In this document: piece by piece, positions 22,591 through 37,158 of the stretch
Layout: the number at the start of each line of letters is the position of its first letter
How positions within the stretch are numbered: the first letter of the stretch is position 1
DNA from: Crotalaria pallida
Lineage: Eukaryota; Streptophyta; Magnoliopsida; Fabales; Fabaceae
Length of the DNA: 64,000 nt
NCBI GenBank assembly: GCA_037953625.1
Contig: CM075651.1
Location: forward strand, 162,883,501 to 162,947,500
Direction: 5' to 3'
Notes under the pieces: generated by a model
The model's database searches: none
What the model saw: the letters and a program-made list of their open reading frames with translations, nothing else
What the model was told of the DNA's origin: nothing
Made by a program: the position numbers and the translations under genes

Positions 22591-23076
22591 ATGGTAATGG
22601 TAATGGTAATGGTAGGGTTCACAATCACCAACTCCCTCTTCAAACCTTCTTCACTCTCACTCCCTTCAAATTTCTCCCCTTTCTCTTCTTCTTCTTCCTT
22701 TCCCTTCTTCAAGTCCCAACCTTTCCTCTTCCCAAAACCAAAACAACCCATTTTGCTCTCTGCATCCAACAACAACAACAACAATGGTGATCTGAAGGAG
22801 CAGCAGGGAAACAATGGTTCAAATGGAGAACAAGATGACGTCAGCAACAATTCAAATACACAAGAAAGACCCCTTTTTTCAAGTTTCAAGTGGAGTTCCC
22901 TTTTGGATCCTGACCCAGACAATATCCTTGCACTTGGCCTAACTGCTCTTCTCACTTGGGCAAGTGTTCAAGTCCTCTGCCAGCTTCTCTTTATCTCTTT
23001 TGCCATTCTTGTTGCTGCCCTTAAGTACTCCTTCATTGCTGCTTTACTTCTTTTCATTCTCATTACCCTTCTCTGA
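22591..23076 (+). CDS. Small membrane protein, probably plastid-targeted
   Basis: This is an intronless frame of 161 residues. The first 60 residues are rich in serine, proline and phenylalanine with few acidic residues and lysine near the end, which is typical of a chloroplast transit peptide. A linker rich in asparagine, glutamine and acidic residues follows (about 60-95). The C-terminus (about 110-161) is strongly hydrophobic with two probable membrane helices (LALGLTALLTWASVQVL and FISFAILVAALKYSF through LLLFILITLL). No enzyme motif is visible and the function is unknown. The start is ambiguous: four ATG codons alternate with GTA at the very beginning, and an overlapping 3-codon upstream frame starts at 22586. 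Confidence 0.75.
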   Translation: MVMVMVMVGFTITNSLFKPSSLSLPSNFSPFSSSSSFPFFKSQPFLFPKPKQPILLSASNNNNNNGDLKEQQGNNGSNGEQDDVSNNSNTQERPLFSSFKWSSLLDPDPDNILALGLTALLTWASVQVLCQLLFISFAILVAALKYSFIAALLLFILITLL

Positions 23077-23329
23077 TCAAATTTTCATTCTTTTTTTTTT
23101 TTTTTAAAAAAAAAAATGTAATTCAGGTTTCTTAATTAATGATGTTGTTCCCCCAAATTTATGTGATATCATATGATATGATAGAATCATAGAATAGAAT
23201 AGAATAGAATACTGTTTATATATTGTGGAGCTAATTTATTTAGCATTTTATATTTTGCTTTTCAATTGTGGTTTACAATTGTTATTTCATTTTGTTCCCC
23301 AATTATATGATCTAATGGATTATGAATGA

Positions 23330-23615
23330 ATGTGTTCGAGTAAAAGTTGGGGTAGCACCTATTGAAGAAAAGATTGTAGAATCTCACCTTAGGTAGTTAA
23401 GGTATGTAAAATTAGATTAGATTAGATTAGATGGAGGGTATACCAATTAAAAGATGCAGTGGGGGACAAAGAAAAAGTATAGGGAAACTATTACGAATGA
23501 TTTAGAATTCGATGGTTTGACAATAAACAAGATCCAATATAGAGCATTATAGTGTCGTTTGATCCATGTAGCTGATCCCACGTACTGAGAATATGGCTTG
23601 GTTTTGGTTGTTGTT
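23330..23615 (+). mobile_element. RTE-type LINE 3' end, decayed
   Basis: Broken frames give KVGVAPIEEKIVESHLR and then lysine/arginine-rich phrases. The sequence ends in 'tttgatccatgtagctgatc' and 'ttggttgttgttgg', which is the usual ending of plant RTE-clade LINEs. Only the last few hundred bases remain. Confidence 0.6.
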
Positions 23616-26530
23616 GGTTTTAATTTTTCTTTTCATTTATATTTTCCTTTTCATTTGTGCTTTAGGATTGTGGTTTCATTTTGATTCCCTTTTATGTTAT
23701 TTGATGGAATCAAGTTTCACTTATGCTGCTGCCATCCCATTATTCTTGAGGATTTTAGGTGTTTCTGTGTGAATTGCTTTTAAATGTTGGATAGGCCCAT
23801 GACTGTCACCAAAAAATCCTTTGAATGAATTAATTAAGCACATTCCAGAATCCAAATTGCTTCCATCTATTGAAATTGCTTTTCTGTTTCTTATGTTGAC
23901 ATCATTCTAACTTTGAAAATTATCCCTTCCTCCATTGAGGTTTATATTGTGTGATTGTCATTACACTTCCCCCAATGGCACTTGTTATTGGTTAACCCTA
24001 CCTAGGGGCTAAGATAGATAAGCTGTGGAGTGATAACTCTCTTGGTACTACTTGTACTTGCATGCATAGGTAGCGCTTGGTAGACATTTTAAAATAGGAT
24101 GGAACATAAATTAGCTGTTCTATTCTATATTTGGTACATGTTATAGAACAAAACATGATGTACAAGTTAAATAAAAAGGGTGGAACTGAAGAGAACAGGA
24201 AAAAAAAACCACTATGTTCCATTCATTCTCTTGTAGAATTACCTTTTGATAGGAGGAATTTGCTCCTAAGAAGAATTGATGTTTTAAGGAGACTTTTTAG
24301 ATGTTGGCGTTAGGCTCTTAGCTAATGGCAGCCTTTATTAGACAATACTGTTGTCTTAGGCATTCTCTGAATGAAATTAAACAGTGTTTCAGAATCTAGA
24401 TTGATTGCTTTCTTGCTATCATCTCTTGCAATTACTCTTTCCATTTTTTTTGGAGTTGATCATTGCACTTTGGAAAAGTAAGGTGTGTAAAGAAATGGAA
24501 TGGAGATAGTGTCATAAGTCATAGTACTAACATTTTTCTTTGACTAAGCTACCTTGTTTTGTATGAGGATAAAGCTTACTGGCTTACTACTGCTATTTGT
24601 ATAGATGTTATAGTTTTTTGTGCATTGGGTTTTTTCTTAATGGTTTCGGTATCCATTTTCACTAAAAATTGATTTTTTTAAAGCAAAATGGCTCATTCGG
24701 TTCTTATTTTATTTATTTCCTTCAAAATAAATTTTTTTTTTGGTCTCCTTTTGATCTCTCAATTTGATTGTTTGTTACAATTTGTTCCATAACGTTAGTT
24801 TTTAACATACTCTATTAGAATATTCCGTTAAGATAGATCAAAACACATAATATTATGTTAAAAAAATTATTTTACTTTAAAGGAGTATTTTAATGGAATA
24901 TGCTAAAAAATTGTGTTAGGTACCGATTTGAGACAAACTAAGAAATTAAGGACCAAAATGAGACAAAAAAAAGATGAGAGATTATTTTGAAATAAATAAA
25001 CAAGGTAAATGATCAAACGAGCAATTGTCTTTTTAAATGTACTTCGATCAAAAATATATTTTTTGGCTATTCAAACCGATAAAAAAAGACATTCTAAAAA
25101 CTAAATAGCACGTGTACGATTAAAAAAATAGTAATTTTCTCATTGACATGGTGAACAAAAATCAAATGAAGGAGTCTCCAATCTTCTGCTCCTGTCAGAT
25201 AATAAATTTAAGATTTTAAATTTTTATAAAGGTTTAATTGCATTTTTGATTCCTCAATTTTATTAATTTGATAAATTTAGTTTTTTTTTTTAATTTGAGA
25301 AATTTAATCCTTCAATTTTCGATTCGCGACAATTTCATCATTTCGTTAAAATCATACTTCCATTTTGGTCTTGTTGCCAACCTTAAAATTTTCTGAATGC
25401 TGCCACCATGACGAGACACCCTGTCTTACCAAAATGAAATTGCCTTTTTCCTTGACATCCGAATTCAATAAATTATTACAAGGAAAAAGTCGATTTATAC
25501 TACCTAACCTTTTTATAGACACCATACAGGGACACAGTATCCCCTTATTTTTGCTATGTGATATGATGTGATGGATTTTGGTGCTATTATTTTATTAGGA
25601 GGATCTCTTGCCACTTGAGTTAAGGAGTTGAAAATATTTAATTGACAACTTACCCAACAAAACATACCAATCCCAAACCACAGAAATTCCCTCTGAACAC
25701 TGCCAGAACTTGGTTTTATTTAAAATGTGGCATTTTCTTGTTTGCCTTTTGCAGTTAGGTAGACATATTCACATTGCCTATTCTCTGATTCTAGTTAAAG
25801 ATGATCATGAGATAAAAAGGAAGATAAAAAGTTTAAATTTTAGGCCATTGATTAAAATAAAATGGACGAATGAGATCAGGTATAATTTAATTTCAATTAC
25901 ATTGGTGTAAACCAATCATTCCTCAAATAAATAAATAAACATACTTTGATTACTAGTCAAGGTAAGATATACAGTTGTTAAGATGCACACTGGAGGCAGA
26001 TTTGAGGATGAAAAATTACAATGTTTTGTTTGTTTATCTACATAACAACTCCCTCTCACTGAAATAGCAATGATTAAAAAAAATAGCATTTAAATTGCAG
26101 ACACCTCGCTCTTGATCATAAATCATAACCCCAAAGTTAACTCCTGTCAATATACATATATACGATGAAAGGCAATAGTATTATCAAACAGCAGAACCTA
26201 GTTCTCGAGTCCTGCAAACAGAAGATATACATAATTAGCAATCTGCATATGCCATGGCTGGATCTCAAGCATCATTTTATCATGCAAAATCACATACAAG
26301 GTATAACATTTAGCCTAAACTTGATGCAGATTGAGGATGATTTTTGAGTTCTTCAGTGTAGAAATTAGGGGATTTCAATGTTCAGGGGTTTTCCACATTA
26401 AGGAACTTTATCTATTGGTTGGTTAGGGATACTTCTAAGTTTGGTTACTAATTTTTCAAGTGTAGAGGATTATAAATATCGGTTACCACTTACCACAACT
26501 AGAGGACCTTTAACCTCATTATTAACTAGG
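23616..26530. other. Gene-free region between the plastid-protein and kinase genes
   Basis: No coding gene is visible. About 24690-25030 contains a weak inverted repeat ('ttatttatttccttcaaaat' against 'attttgaaataaataaac'), probably an old foldback element. The rest is AT-rich without recognisable content. Confidence 0.5.
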
Positions 26531-28150
26531 CTTAAATATGTTGTTAATCCCTGTAAATATTGGCCATTTTGGTTTTCGCGCGCCTAAATAAATTGGTTTT
26601 TCATCTTGCAAAGAAGAAAATTAGTGACTTTGATCTCCAATGTTAACTCCCATCTTCGATAAATACTTATGTGGCTAACGGAGGTCCATCCAACAGGACC
26701 ACATCAATGCCACGTGGGCATGGAGCAAAACATCAACACCCCTCTCACCCACATGACCTCCCCCATTTCCCTTCAGAAACCCTCAAGTCCAAGTTCTGCA
26801 ACTCTCCTTCTAACCCAAAACGCACTGATGCCCTGTCTTCAAAGACAACATACCAGGAGGAAAAAAAAAAGAAGGGTATCTACTATCTGCCAACATACCT
26901 GGTACTGCTTGAATGCATCACATGACTCACATGTGCTGCATCAGCTGAAGACTTTTTGCAACATTCATGTTCCTCATCATTTTTTACCAATCCAAAATTG
27001 AGGACAAACACCATTAGGCCTCGAAAACAATTCAAAGATTGCTAGTAGTCACTTAAATCATAGGGAACACTGGAAACTTGACATATAGCAGAAACAGTTT
27101 AAGTTGCAACAAGAGTAAGATCTGTGAGCATCCACAAACGACATTCGGAAGGAAAAGCCCAATTCAACATAGAAAAAGAAGAACAAGACGGAAAAAAAGA
27201 AAGCTCAAGACCCAAAACCAAACTGGAGAAATGTCCCTGCATTTACACCAAACTTTAAATGACCAACATTTACTGGGATTAAACAAGTAAAAAATGACCA
27301 AAATGAAGTTCTTGCTAAGTTGACCGACTTGATTTTCAAAACTCGTCATTTATTTGATTTTGAAAACTTGGAAACTGACCAACATTTATAGGGAGAAACT
27401 GTTACAGGGACATTCTCAAATGTACACTAAGTTGACTTGATTAACCACTTTCTTCCTGGTCCAATATCTTCTTCCGTTCTCCCAGATTGGCCATTTTCTT
27501 AAAGAATAGCTGGAGAAATGGAAGGAAGAAGAAAATCAGAGAAACTAAGTGCAGTCTCTTTCAATGGCCTAAATCACCCCAAAATCTCTCCAAGTTCCCG
27601 CATATTCCTATCACAGTATCACCCCCCTCCCCTCACTTTCCTATTTATTCTCTCCACTCCGGTTAGTTGTAATTGCTGTTCACTAGCTGTAATTGCTTCC
27701 CTCTTTATTTTCTCCACTCCCACTAGAACTTGAGATTATACAAGTATTCCACTGAACAAAAATTTAGTAACAATGTTGCATGGTAATCAGTTAATCAAGG
27801 CACACAACTAGCGACCATTACCAGTTTCCTGTAGGTCCAACATGCAGGCTAGGCTCTGGCTCAGTCATACGCACTTTACCATTTACTACACAAGCCAAGT
27901 TCAGGCGCAATTTAAGATTTGAGCCCCCGTAAATCATGAATGGCTTAATATTGGGATCTCATTAAATTGAACTTGAGATTGTACTAATATTGGGCATATT
28001 GCAATGGAAATATAAATAGCAACAATGATGCAGTTAATAAATTGAAATTCAGATGCACCTGAATAAACAATTATAGCCTTTCTGTTTTCTTGTCCAATAT
28101 CTCTGTTTCTCGTCTGTATAAAATTTTGAAGAATACTTGCATGAACTTGG
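26531..28150. other. Downstream flank of the kinase gene
   Basis: About 26531-26800 starts 'aggcttaaatatgttgttaa' and contains 'atgccacgtgggcatgg', resembling one arm of a Mutator-like foldback element without its partner. The portion next to 28150 would include the kinase 3' untranslated region. No other gene is visible. Confidence 0.45.
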
Positions 28151-31100
28151 TCACTCTTCAGCATCAGCAATTATTTTCTGCAAACATTTCATAGTATAGG
28201 AGAAAGAAGGTCGTCTCCAAGGTTCACTACAGCATCAACATATTGTATTTAGAATGATAATAATGGAATTCATGGTAAAAAACTTCAACTTCAAAATGTA
28301 GGCTGTTTGAATAACATACTATAATCCAGATTTTGCACTGACAAGAAATTACAAAAGTGCAAGAATCTTTGAATGAAAATTTCATTATAATTATACATTG
28401 GATCTACTTACGGGTCCCAGCAGAGCTCAATCAAGGCAGCCACTCGAGGATTTGTATGGCTTGGAATTTCAAGCCTTTTGCCCATAAAACCAACAGCTGC
28501 AACAACCTGCACTAACGGCATTCTAATTTGTCGTATCAAAAGCTACTTGATGCATAATAGAAAAACATGATGCATGCACAGGCAGGCAAGTGCTATTAAC
28601 TACTCCTTCGAACATTGTTAACAGCACATTCTCAATTGAAACTTTAAGTTGTATTTCTCACAACAGAAAACCTTTTTAACAACAACAAACCAATCCTTGT
28701 CCCACTACGTGAAGTTGGCTGCATGGATCAAATGACATCATTAGGATCTATGAAAAACTCAATTTTCAACGGGACCCTAAAAGAAAACCATTCTAAACAA
28801 GAAATTAATTGACAAATGATTAAATATAATACAAAAACCCAACCAATAAAGAAAAAATTATCTAATCATAGTTAACATTAAGAACGAAGAGCTATACATC
28901 ATAAACTGGACATAAAACTCCTTATCAGAATAAAAAAGGCATGAACATTGATTCCTGAAGGTTATCCCATTTGTGTCCGTGTTAAGGAGTATTTAGCAAA
29001 GTGCCGAACTCTAAAATTTAAAGCAGCCAATTTGGGTCCTAAATGATTGATTCTGGGTGATTAATAGCTGATTAGGATGATTGATTATTCCTGCATTATT
29101 CAACGAGCATCAATATAAATTGTGCATGCAGATGGAGCCAATTTATAACAGTCCAAACTATAGCCTCTCCATATTTTAAAACCGTGTTTAAAAAACCATA
29201 CTGCTAAACATTATACTATTTTTCCAGGACCCACTATTAATATTTTAGGATCAGAGAGGTGGCAATCATGACCATATAGAATATTTGATGGGAACTGAGA
29301 TGGATCAGTCTAGCTGTTATTGTGATTTCACAGAGGCAGTATGCACTAGACTAGACATTAGATGAAGCCTTTGGATTGCAGACCCATGTTAAGAAGGTAA
29401 ATCACTACTAGACCTTGGGTGGCATTGAAGACTTGTTCTTGTTTTCTGGGCACAGTACACACTGTAAGCGATTTCTTCTGTGTTCAGGTAAGTTGTAAGC
29501 AGTTTTGTGATGCAATTTTATCATCACGTTATTGAAACATAAATCAATAAATACCACATGGAACCTTGAATGAAGTTTTAATTATATACAGATGTAGATA
29601 CGAGAAATTCATAGCAATTACCAAGTTCAAATGAAGGAAAAATTTCTTTATTCTATCTAGGATTCTAGAGCTTGGCTGAAAATCCAAAACACCATGGCAA
29701 AGCAAATAACCTGTGAAGGATTAAATAGTCTCCATGGCTGTTGCAGGGTCACTAGTTCCCACAAGATCACACCAAAGCTGAATACATCACATTTTTCATT
29801 TGACTGATCACCTCGGATGACTTCTGGTGCCATCCATTCAGGCTGATCATGTTCAGAAGGGGGTAAAAGGATTAGTTTAGAATGTGAAACCATCAAAGAA
29901 TCATTTTACAAAAGAAAAAAGTTAAAGGAATGAAACAGATTAACACTTTTCAGCTAATGAATAGAACTTACAGTTCCAGCTGCTGTTCTAGATGAAAGAT
30001 AAGTATTTGCCTTTGTACGTGAAAGGCCAAAGTCACAAACCTGAGTTAAAATTATACAGTAAACCAAAATGAACAATATCCCACCATCTTAAATTCATAT
30101 ATCCATAAACGTTCAAACATGGTGGTGTTTAGAATTTCAAGACCATAGGCAAAATTTTTAGACCGGCATTATCTAATGTAACTCTTCACTAATTTTTGGG
30201 AGAAAATCATGTTATTGTGGTTCGGGTTATATAGTTAAGACAACAACGACAACCAGTATTGAGCTTTTAAATATATATACCATTTTATTCATTAATGGGT
30301 ATTGCAGTCTCCTCCATCTACGCATACCCCCCCTAAGTGAGGCTTCAACAAGTCTTTTAAATATATATACCACAGGCAAAATCTGATTATTCTCCTTACT
30401 GGGACTTCAACAAGTCTTATCCAAACATGCCCAAACCACCTAAGTGAGGTTCTGCCACCTTTTCTACAACAGGTGCTACCAAAACTTTGTCTCTAATGCA
30501 TACATTCCTCAATCATATCTGGTCTAGTATCTCCATGACTCCACTCATCCAACACAACATTCCCAACATTCAGTCCCATACAACATCACAAATCTTGTAG
30601 CTGCTATTCAGCAATAAAAAATGTCATAGATAACTGAAACTAAACACGACATTTATCATGAGTTGCTATACAGCCATAAAAAATTGACAGAAGTAAGCCA
30701 TAATTTGTCAAATCCAAGGATGGTTGTTGCATAAGTCTAAATAGTGGGAAGTGGGAACCACTCATCCATCTTAGAGTCAATCACAATGGCAACTCATTCT
30801 AGGCAAAATTCTGGCTGTCACGTATTTTCCTTATCACTGTCTTAATCCTATAATCAGTAACAACAAAGAGTGGTTGACTATCTCAAGTAGCACGAGGAGA
30901 AAAGATCTAGACCTTCTCTCTAACCGACTTAACATAACAGGACAAATGAACAAAAATCCGTGTTCGGAAATATAGGGTTTAAGTAAATAGAAGGATTAGA
31001 GACAAAAGCTAAAAATAATATTTGATATATAACTGATAGATATGATAATGCTTATCAACACCATAATTTAATGTTCCTATTTATACTAATTATTAGGTCA

Positions 31101-34100
31101 AGTATTAGTACTACCAGTACAAGCCCAAGTGCACCAGTAGCTTTAGTTGTTTAAAACATCAGATCAATCAGGGAAACAAAAAAGGCACAAGTTATCTATA
31201 ACAGTTACCTTCACGGTGTATGTATCATTTACCAAAAGGTTTGGAGACTTTAAATCTCTATGAACAATGGGAGGTTTCATTTGATGAAGATAATTCATTC
31301 CACTTGCCTGCACAAGCATATAAAACATCTCACAAGTCTAAAAGAAGGTATTATATTCTGTTTGATGCCAAAAAAAGACATAGGAACTGGGAGACTAGCA
31401 GTTCTAATCACTGAAGTTTTACCACATCATAAGCCATACTTAAGCGACGCTTCTCACTGAGTGATGATCCAACACCTTGCATCTGCAGAAGTTCGTACAA
31501 GCTACCTCTGCAATTCAAAGAAGACTTTTTTTTTAAGATCACCCCATTTAGCCTAAAATCACTTCCCACTAAACACATAAGCTGGGAACAGTACAAAGAT
31601 CATTGACTCATTGTTTCATAAAATTACTTGTACCTGGATAAATATTCTGTTACTATGGACAACTTAGGGGGTTGAATAACTGCACCCATCAAAAGCACAA
31701 TGTTTGGATGCCGTAGGCGCTTCATGAGTGATACCTATTAAATGCATGCTGAAGCGCAATCAACTCTAACGAAATATTTTATGTATGAAAATCTAATATG
31801 AAACTCATTCCCACTCTCATCTAAAAACATAAAATGGAAAATATAGTCATTCACAACAGTATTAAGGCATACCTCCTTTCGAAATTCTTCAAATCGTTCA
31901 CCATCAAAACCTTGCACCTTAAGAATCTTCACAGCAACATCCTAAAAGGTTACAGGCTTAGGAATTACTAATGGAATTGTACACCATAGACACACCCAAT
32001 GAAGATAGAACAGCACAAACATAATGAACGGTATGATACTTATATTTCTAATGAATAATTATCATGAGTAGATCTTTCTTCTATTCAATCAGTAATTTAG
32101 TGCTTTACTTTGTTCCTTTGGACAATTTCTTTTTAAAGGAAGAGAGTAGGTCAGCTCCTTAAACGGACAAAAGATATTGAAGGTGAATCTATACAGAGAA
32201 ACGCTAATCGACTATCTCAAAAATAACAATCATGATGAATGACATAGAAATATAGAATCGACTATGACATGAATAATAATATCCTTAAAATTTGAAAGGA
32301 TGAATAATTAGACTTTAAAGAAAATAAATGCTTACAGAACCACGCCAATCAGCACGAAGGACAGTTCCAAATGACCCTGAAAAAGTTACACTCGTTATTT
32401 TTTCATGGTATATTTTTGCCAAGATACATAAATGGTAGAGCAGAATCAGAGATTTTTTAGTATATATCATGCACGAGATTTTAAATATAGTACCCGTCCC
32501 GATGTGCTCCTTAAAATTAAGTTCACTCCAAGGAATGTCCAGATCCTCCTGATCAAGGTCAACTTCATGACTTGGATAACCCATTACTGACTGATCTGCT
32601 TCAATGAGAGATACATATTCCTCTGTACCACGACCTGCATAAGGTGTATCAAATGGAAATTCAATGATGCCAGCGGAATAGACCGTTCAACAGAGTATGC
32701 AGAGCATTTTGAGTTCAACTCATTAAAAATAGACAAGGTAAATTAAATATCAAACAGTTCAAATCATATGTGGTCTGCTCTATGAGGTCTTGTGGCTCAT
32801 TCTTTCTCTTTTTTCTTTTCACTTAGATAGGAAAGATGGTTATTCTAACTCAAAGCAATCAGATGGTTGTTCCGACTACCGAAGTTTGCACTAAAAGCTT
32901 CAGTTTGCTGTAGATCCATTCTGTCACAATGAGCAACAGCGCCACCTGTCAAGAAGGACATCAGTAATTTCAGTCATATATCACCCTGAGGACTGAAACC
33001 ATGTTAATCTCTTTATATTTCCGACAGAGACAGAGGAAATGACCTGATGTGGAATCAAATACAAGTTGCAGTGCTTGACTGTCCAAAAAATACAATTGGG
33101 CTAATGTCTTGGTATACTCAGCCATCTCAACCGGCTTGAACTTCGGATGACATAATGGCGAATAGATCAACATTGAAGATGCAGAATTCAGTGAGGAATC
33201 AGGTTGGCTCATTGCCCCAGGCATTCCAACTAAATCAACAATAAACTCCCTGGAAAGGTAATATTAATTAAACATTTGTTTCTGACAGTAAAACCATGGC
33301 AATACACATTTTTCATGTAAGAGGAAAAGTAAAGCAACAAATAAACACGTTGACATAGAAATTCTCTGCAGTCACCCTAAATATTTCCAAAGATTACAAC
33401 AAAACATTAAAAAAGACTATCATGAAGTGATACATAGTTACAGACCATGACTGTTAGCTTCTAACCATTCTGTGATTCCATTCTTTAATAGAAGCAAGTG
33501 AAACCACTTCCACCTTTAATGATCTCATATTTATATTTTAATATTAGGGAAGTTATCCTTACCCACTTGACATGATAGAAAAATCATTTGATCATTACAT
33601 ATTGTCTAATTTTGTTCTGCCAAAAAAAATTTAATAAACAAAATTAAAACAGCTTAATAAACATACTAGCACAATTACTCTGATTTTTAATAGAAATATT
33701 CTGAAACACCCATCTTTACACAATTTGACCACTTTCACCCTCACATTTTTTCTCATAACTCAAAAGATCTCATTCAAAATTTCCGAGTAATTTTAATTAA
33801 TTAACATAACAAACCTGTCAGAACCAAACTTCACTATACATGAAGCACCCATGTCCTTCCTACAATACTTGCAGCCCTTAGCAATACGGCATGGTAGGTT
33901 GATTAAGTCAGCTAACACCTGCCATTTGAATTTTTAATACTGAGATTGAAATAACAATGTCAACAAAATTTAATAGTATGCTAAATAAAGATTAAAGCAT
34001 ATTCTCAGTAAGGAACTCCAACAGAATAAAAGAGAACTGGATGGTAAGATGTTAATTATGTTAGTGATGTTGATGTAAAAAGAATGTACCTAACCAGAAA

Positions 34101-37100
34101 ATCTTTCGAAATATATAAATTAACGCATTAAGTAATGAATACAGCGAAAGAATACTTTAAAGAGCAATGCTCGATGGACACAAAGGCCAACAGGTAAGCT
34201 TCCAATGGGAAGAACCACGGAATGCAGGCAGCCTTTAAGAATTTGGATGCAGTCCTTCCAGCCTGTACCTAAATTTTCCTCAGTTGAAGATCCTCCCCTT
34301 CCGAAAACAACGGAAGCTTGTTAGATGTGAATGCAACTGTGACTTCCACAAAAGATGGGTTTTCCTATCAAAATTGAAGATATGCGAACTTACCCCATCC
34401 TACTACAAACAATATTTGCAAGCTGATCAGTTGCGTCTTTTGTAGTAATCCATTTACTTGAAAGACCGAGTACCCTACTTTGCAGTTCTCTCAAACCAGA
34501 ATCTCTTGATTTATCAATAGCAACCACTGCAATTGTCGAGTCATCATAAGGTTTGATTGACATCAGTGATTCAAATGATGGAATCATACCAAGATTCTGC
34601 ATATCAGAACTTATAGTCCATGTATATGCATCCATCCCATGGATTAGGTAAAATCCATCTGGAACTCTGTCAGAGTATTGTAAACAACCATTTACCTGGC
34701 CAATGCACAAGCAGAAAAACACCTAGTTAAATTCCAGTTAAACTAACGGCTAATTAAAAAACTTGCACACATGGCAATTGAAGAACTAGATGCGTGATTT
34801 GTTCCTTCTTTTTAACAAAGTGGTAATAAGCATTCTATTAAAAGTTCTAAGAAAGAGTTGATAGCTAAATTATTAATCAATAGTGAGCTATGTCCTGTAG
34901 ACTGATGAAGAACCACACCACAAATACTACAAAAAGGTCAGATGAATCAACAAATGAAAATCTTCGTAAAGCGTTTTTGGAGAATGATGTGTTCCATAGG
35001 TCCTTGGACACCATAATGTCCAATCCTAACTCATGCCTATAGATAAATCGTTTAAATCTAAATTCTTAGTTTTTCTTGCTCTTCCTTACTTATAACTATT
35101 GGGTCACCCTCCATCTAATCTACTCACTTTACTGCACACGCTAATGCATACGAGTTACACATTCCTAAGGCTGGCAATGAACCAAGCAGCTTGAAATTCG
35201 TTTGATAGTTGATACTCGACTCATTAATTAGCTTGATGAACTTCATGAGCCAAGTGAACCAAACTTGATCAGTTTTTATGGAAAAACACTATTACATTCC
35301 AAAGTATGTATTAGATAAACCATTTTCCCATATAAGTTAACTTTTATAAGTTTTCTTAGCATTTGTCCTAAGACATACATTAGAAATATATAAAACTCAA
35401 AGAAATGTTGGATGATTTTTATGTGTCAAATTTTGGATGATCTATCTTATAATAAGACTATAAAAATCAGCTGGTAAAATCATGTAATGAATTTTTCTAT
35501 TCATGAAATGCATTTTAGAAATGAATAATCACTATTCAAGCTAATGAACTAAACCATTTTGAGCAAACAAACCGAACTGAACAATTCGCAAACTCAAATC
35601 GAATCGAGCTCAACCCAAACAAGCAACTCATCAAACTCGAACCGAGTTTCGAACCAAACTATTTATTATCAAAACAAGCCGAAATAAGCCAAGTTTGGTT
35701 CAGCTTGATTCATTTCAAGCCCTACATATTCCTAAGACGTTACAATGTATAACTAGTTGACAATATAATAAAACTAAATCCAAAAAATAATTATAAGGAG
35801 TAATTATGTTTTTGGTACTCGGAAAATGTCTCTATTTTGATTTTAGTCCCCAATATTTTTTCCCATTCGTCATAAAATGTTCCAAACGTTCAGTTCTAGT
35901 AGTTAGCACAATAACTAGCCACATCAGTACTAACTACTAAGTCGAACATAGGTGGCAGCCATCAATTGTCTGGCGAAAGAATTTTTACAAACCAATAATA
36001 ATTAAATTTTGGAAAATGCTAATGACACTTGTTAAGAAGTTAAATGCAGTTTGAAAGTATTGAAAAATGTACTCCCTCCTATCTCTAATATAAAGAAAAA
36101 AGAATATATCTATTTTGGTTTTAAATATAAGAAATACTTAGCTAACTTTATATTCTCAATACAATTATTCCTAAAATATTTTTATACAGAAATTATCTCA
36201 TTTAATTTTTGTTTTATTCTCATTGCAACTGTCCTAAAGTAACTCAATTTTTATAAATTTGAGAAAAATAAATACAATCAATTAACTTACTTATTAAGTG
36301 TGAAGTTAGTTTCTTTTTCTTATAATAGAGACCGAAGTAGTAGTTTTAAGTTCACGAGAGAAGAAAGAATTGAGACTTGTGATTTTTTTTCTACTTCTAA
36401 GAAACTTAACAATTGTTCTTAAAGCACTTGTTAGCATGACCCTAAATTTTTCTTAACCGAATTAGACATACCAAGAAAAGTAGTTAGTTTTATTAATTCT
36501 ATGAGAATATATTGTAAAATTACAATTTTACCCTCTCAACTTTTCTTCGTAAATTCACACTCATTAATGAACAACAAAAAACATAGATAGTCAAAACATT
36601 TAATAAAGGCAAAAAAAGAGAAAAAAGAATAAATGATGCATAAGAAGTATAAAGTGACTTATAATTAGCACCAAGAAAAGTGACCTAAAATGAGGATAGG
36701 AGGGAGTAAGAGATTAAGAGGGTGTTTGTTTTTTATTAAGGTTATGTTTTTAGCCTTTTATTCAAAAATAATTATGATCTAATATGTTTGGTTAAGATTA
36801 TAATTTTAGATTATATTCTTGAAAAAATAATCAAAATCTAATATCTCACTCATATGTGGTGTAGATTATTTTTTTAGATTTATGTAATTTTCTTATTCTA
36901 CCTTTATCACTTCAGCAACATTAACTGCCCCTTATCAGTAAAAATAATCTTATCATTATCAGGCTCAGCAGGACTAGTGTTTTTACCAGAAAATTGTAGC
37001 CAACCTTCTCTTTTCTTTACACTATCCAAACAAAACATATGAGTTTAAAGTCATCTTTCAGTTAAGAGATCCAAATATAAACAGATTATAATTTTAACAT

Positions 37101-37107
37101 ATTATTA

Positions 37108-37158
<51 letters not shown>

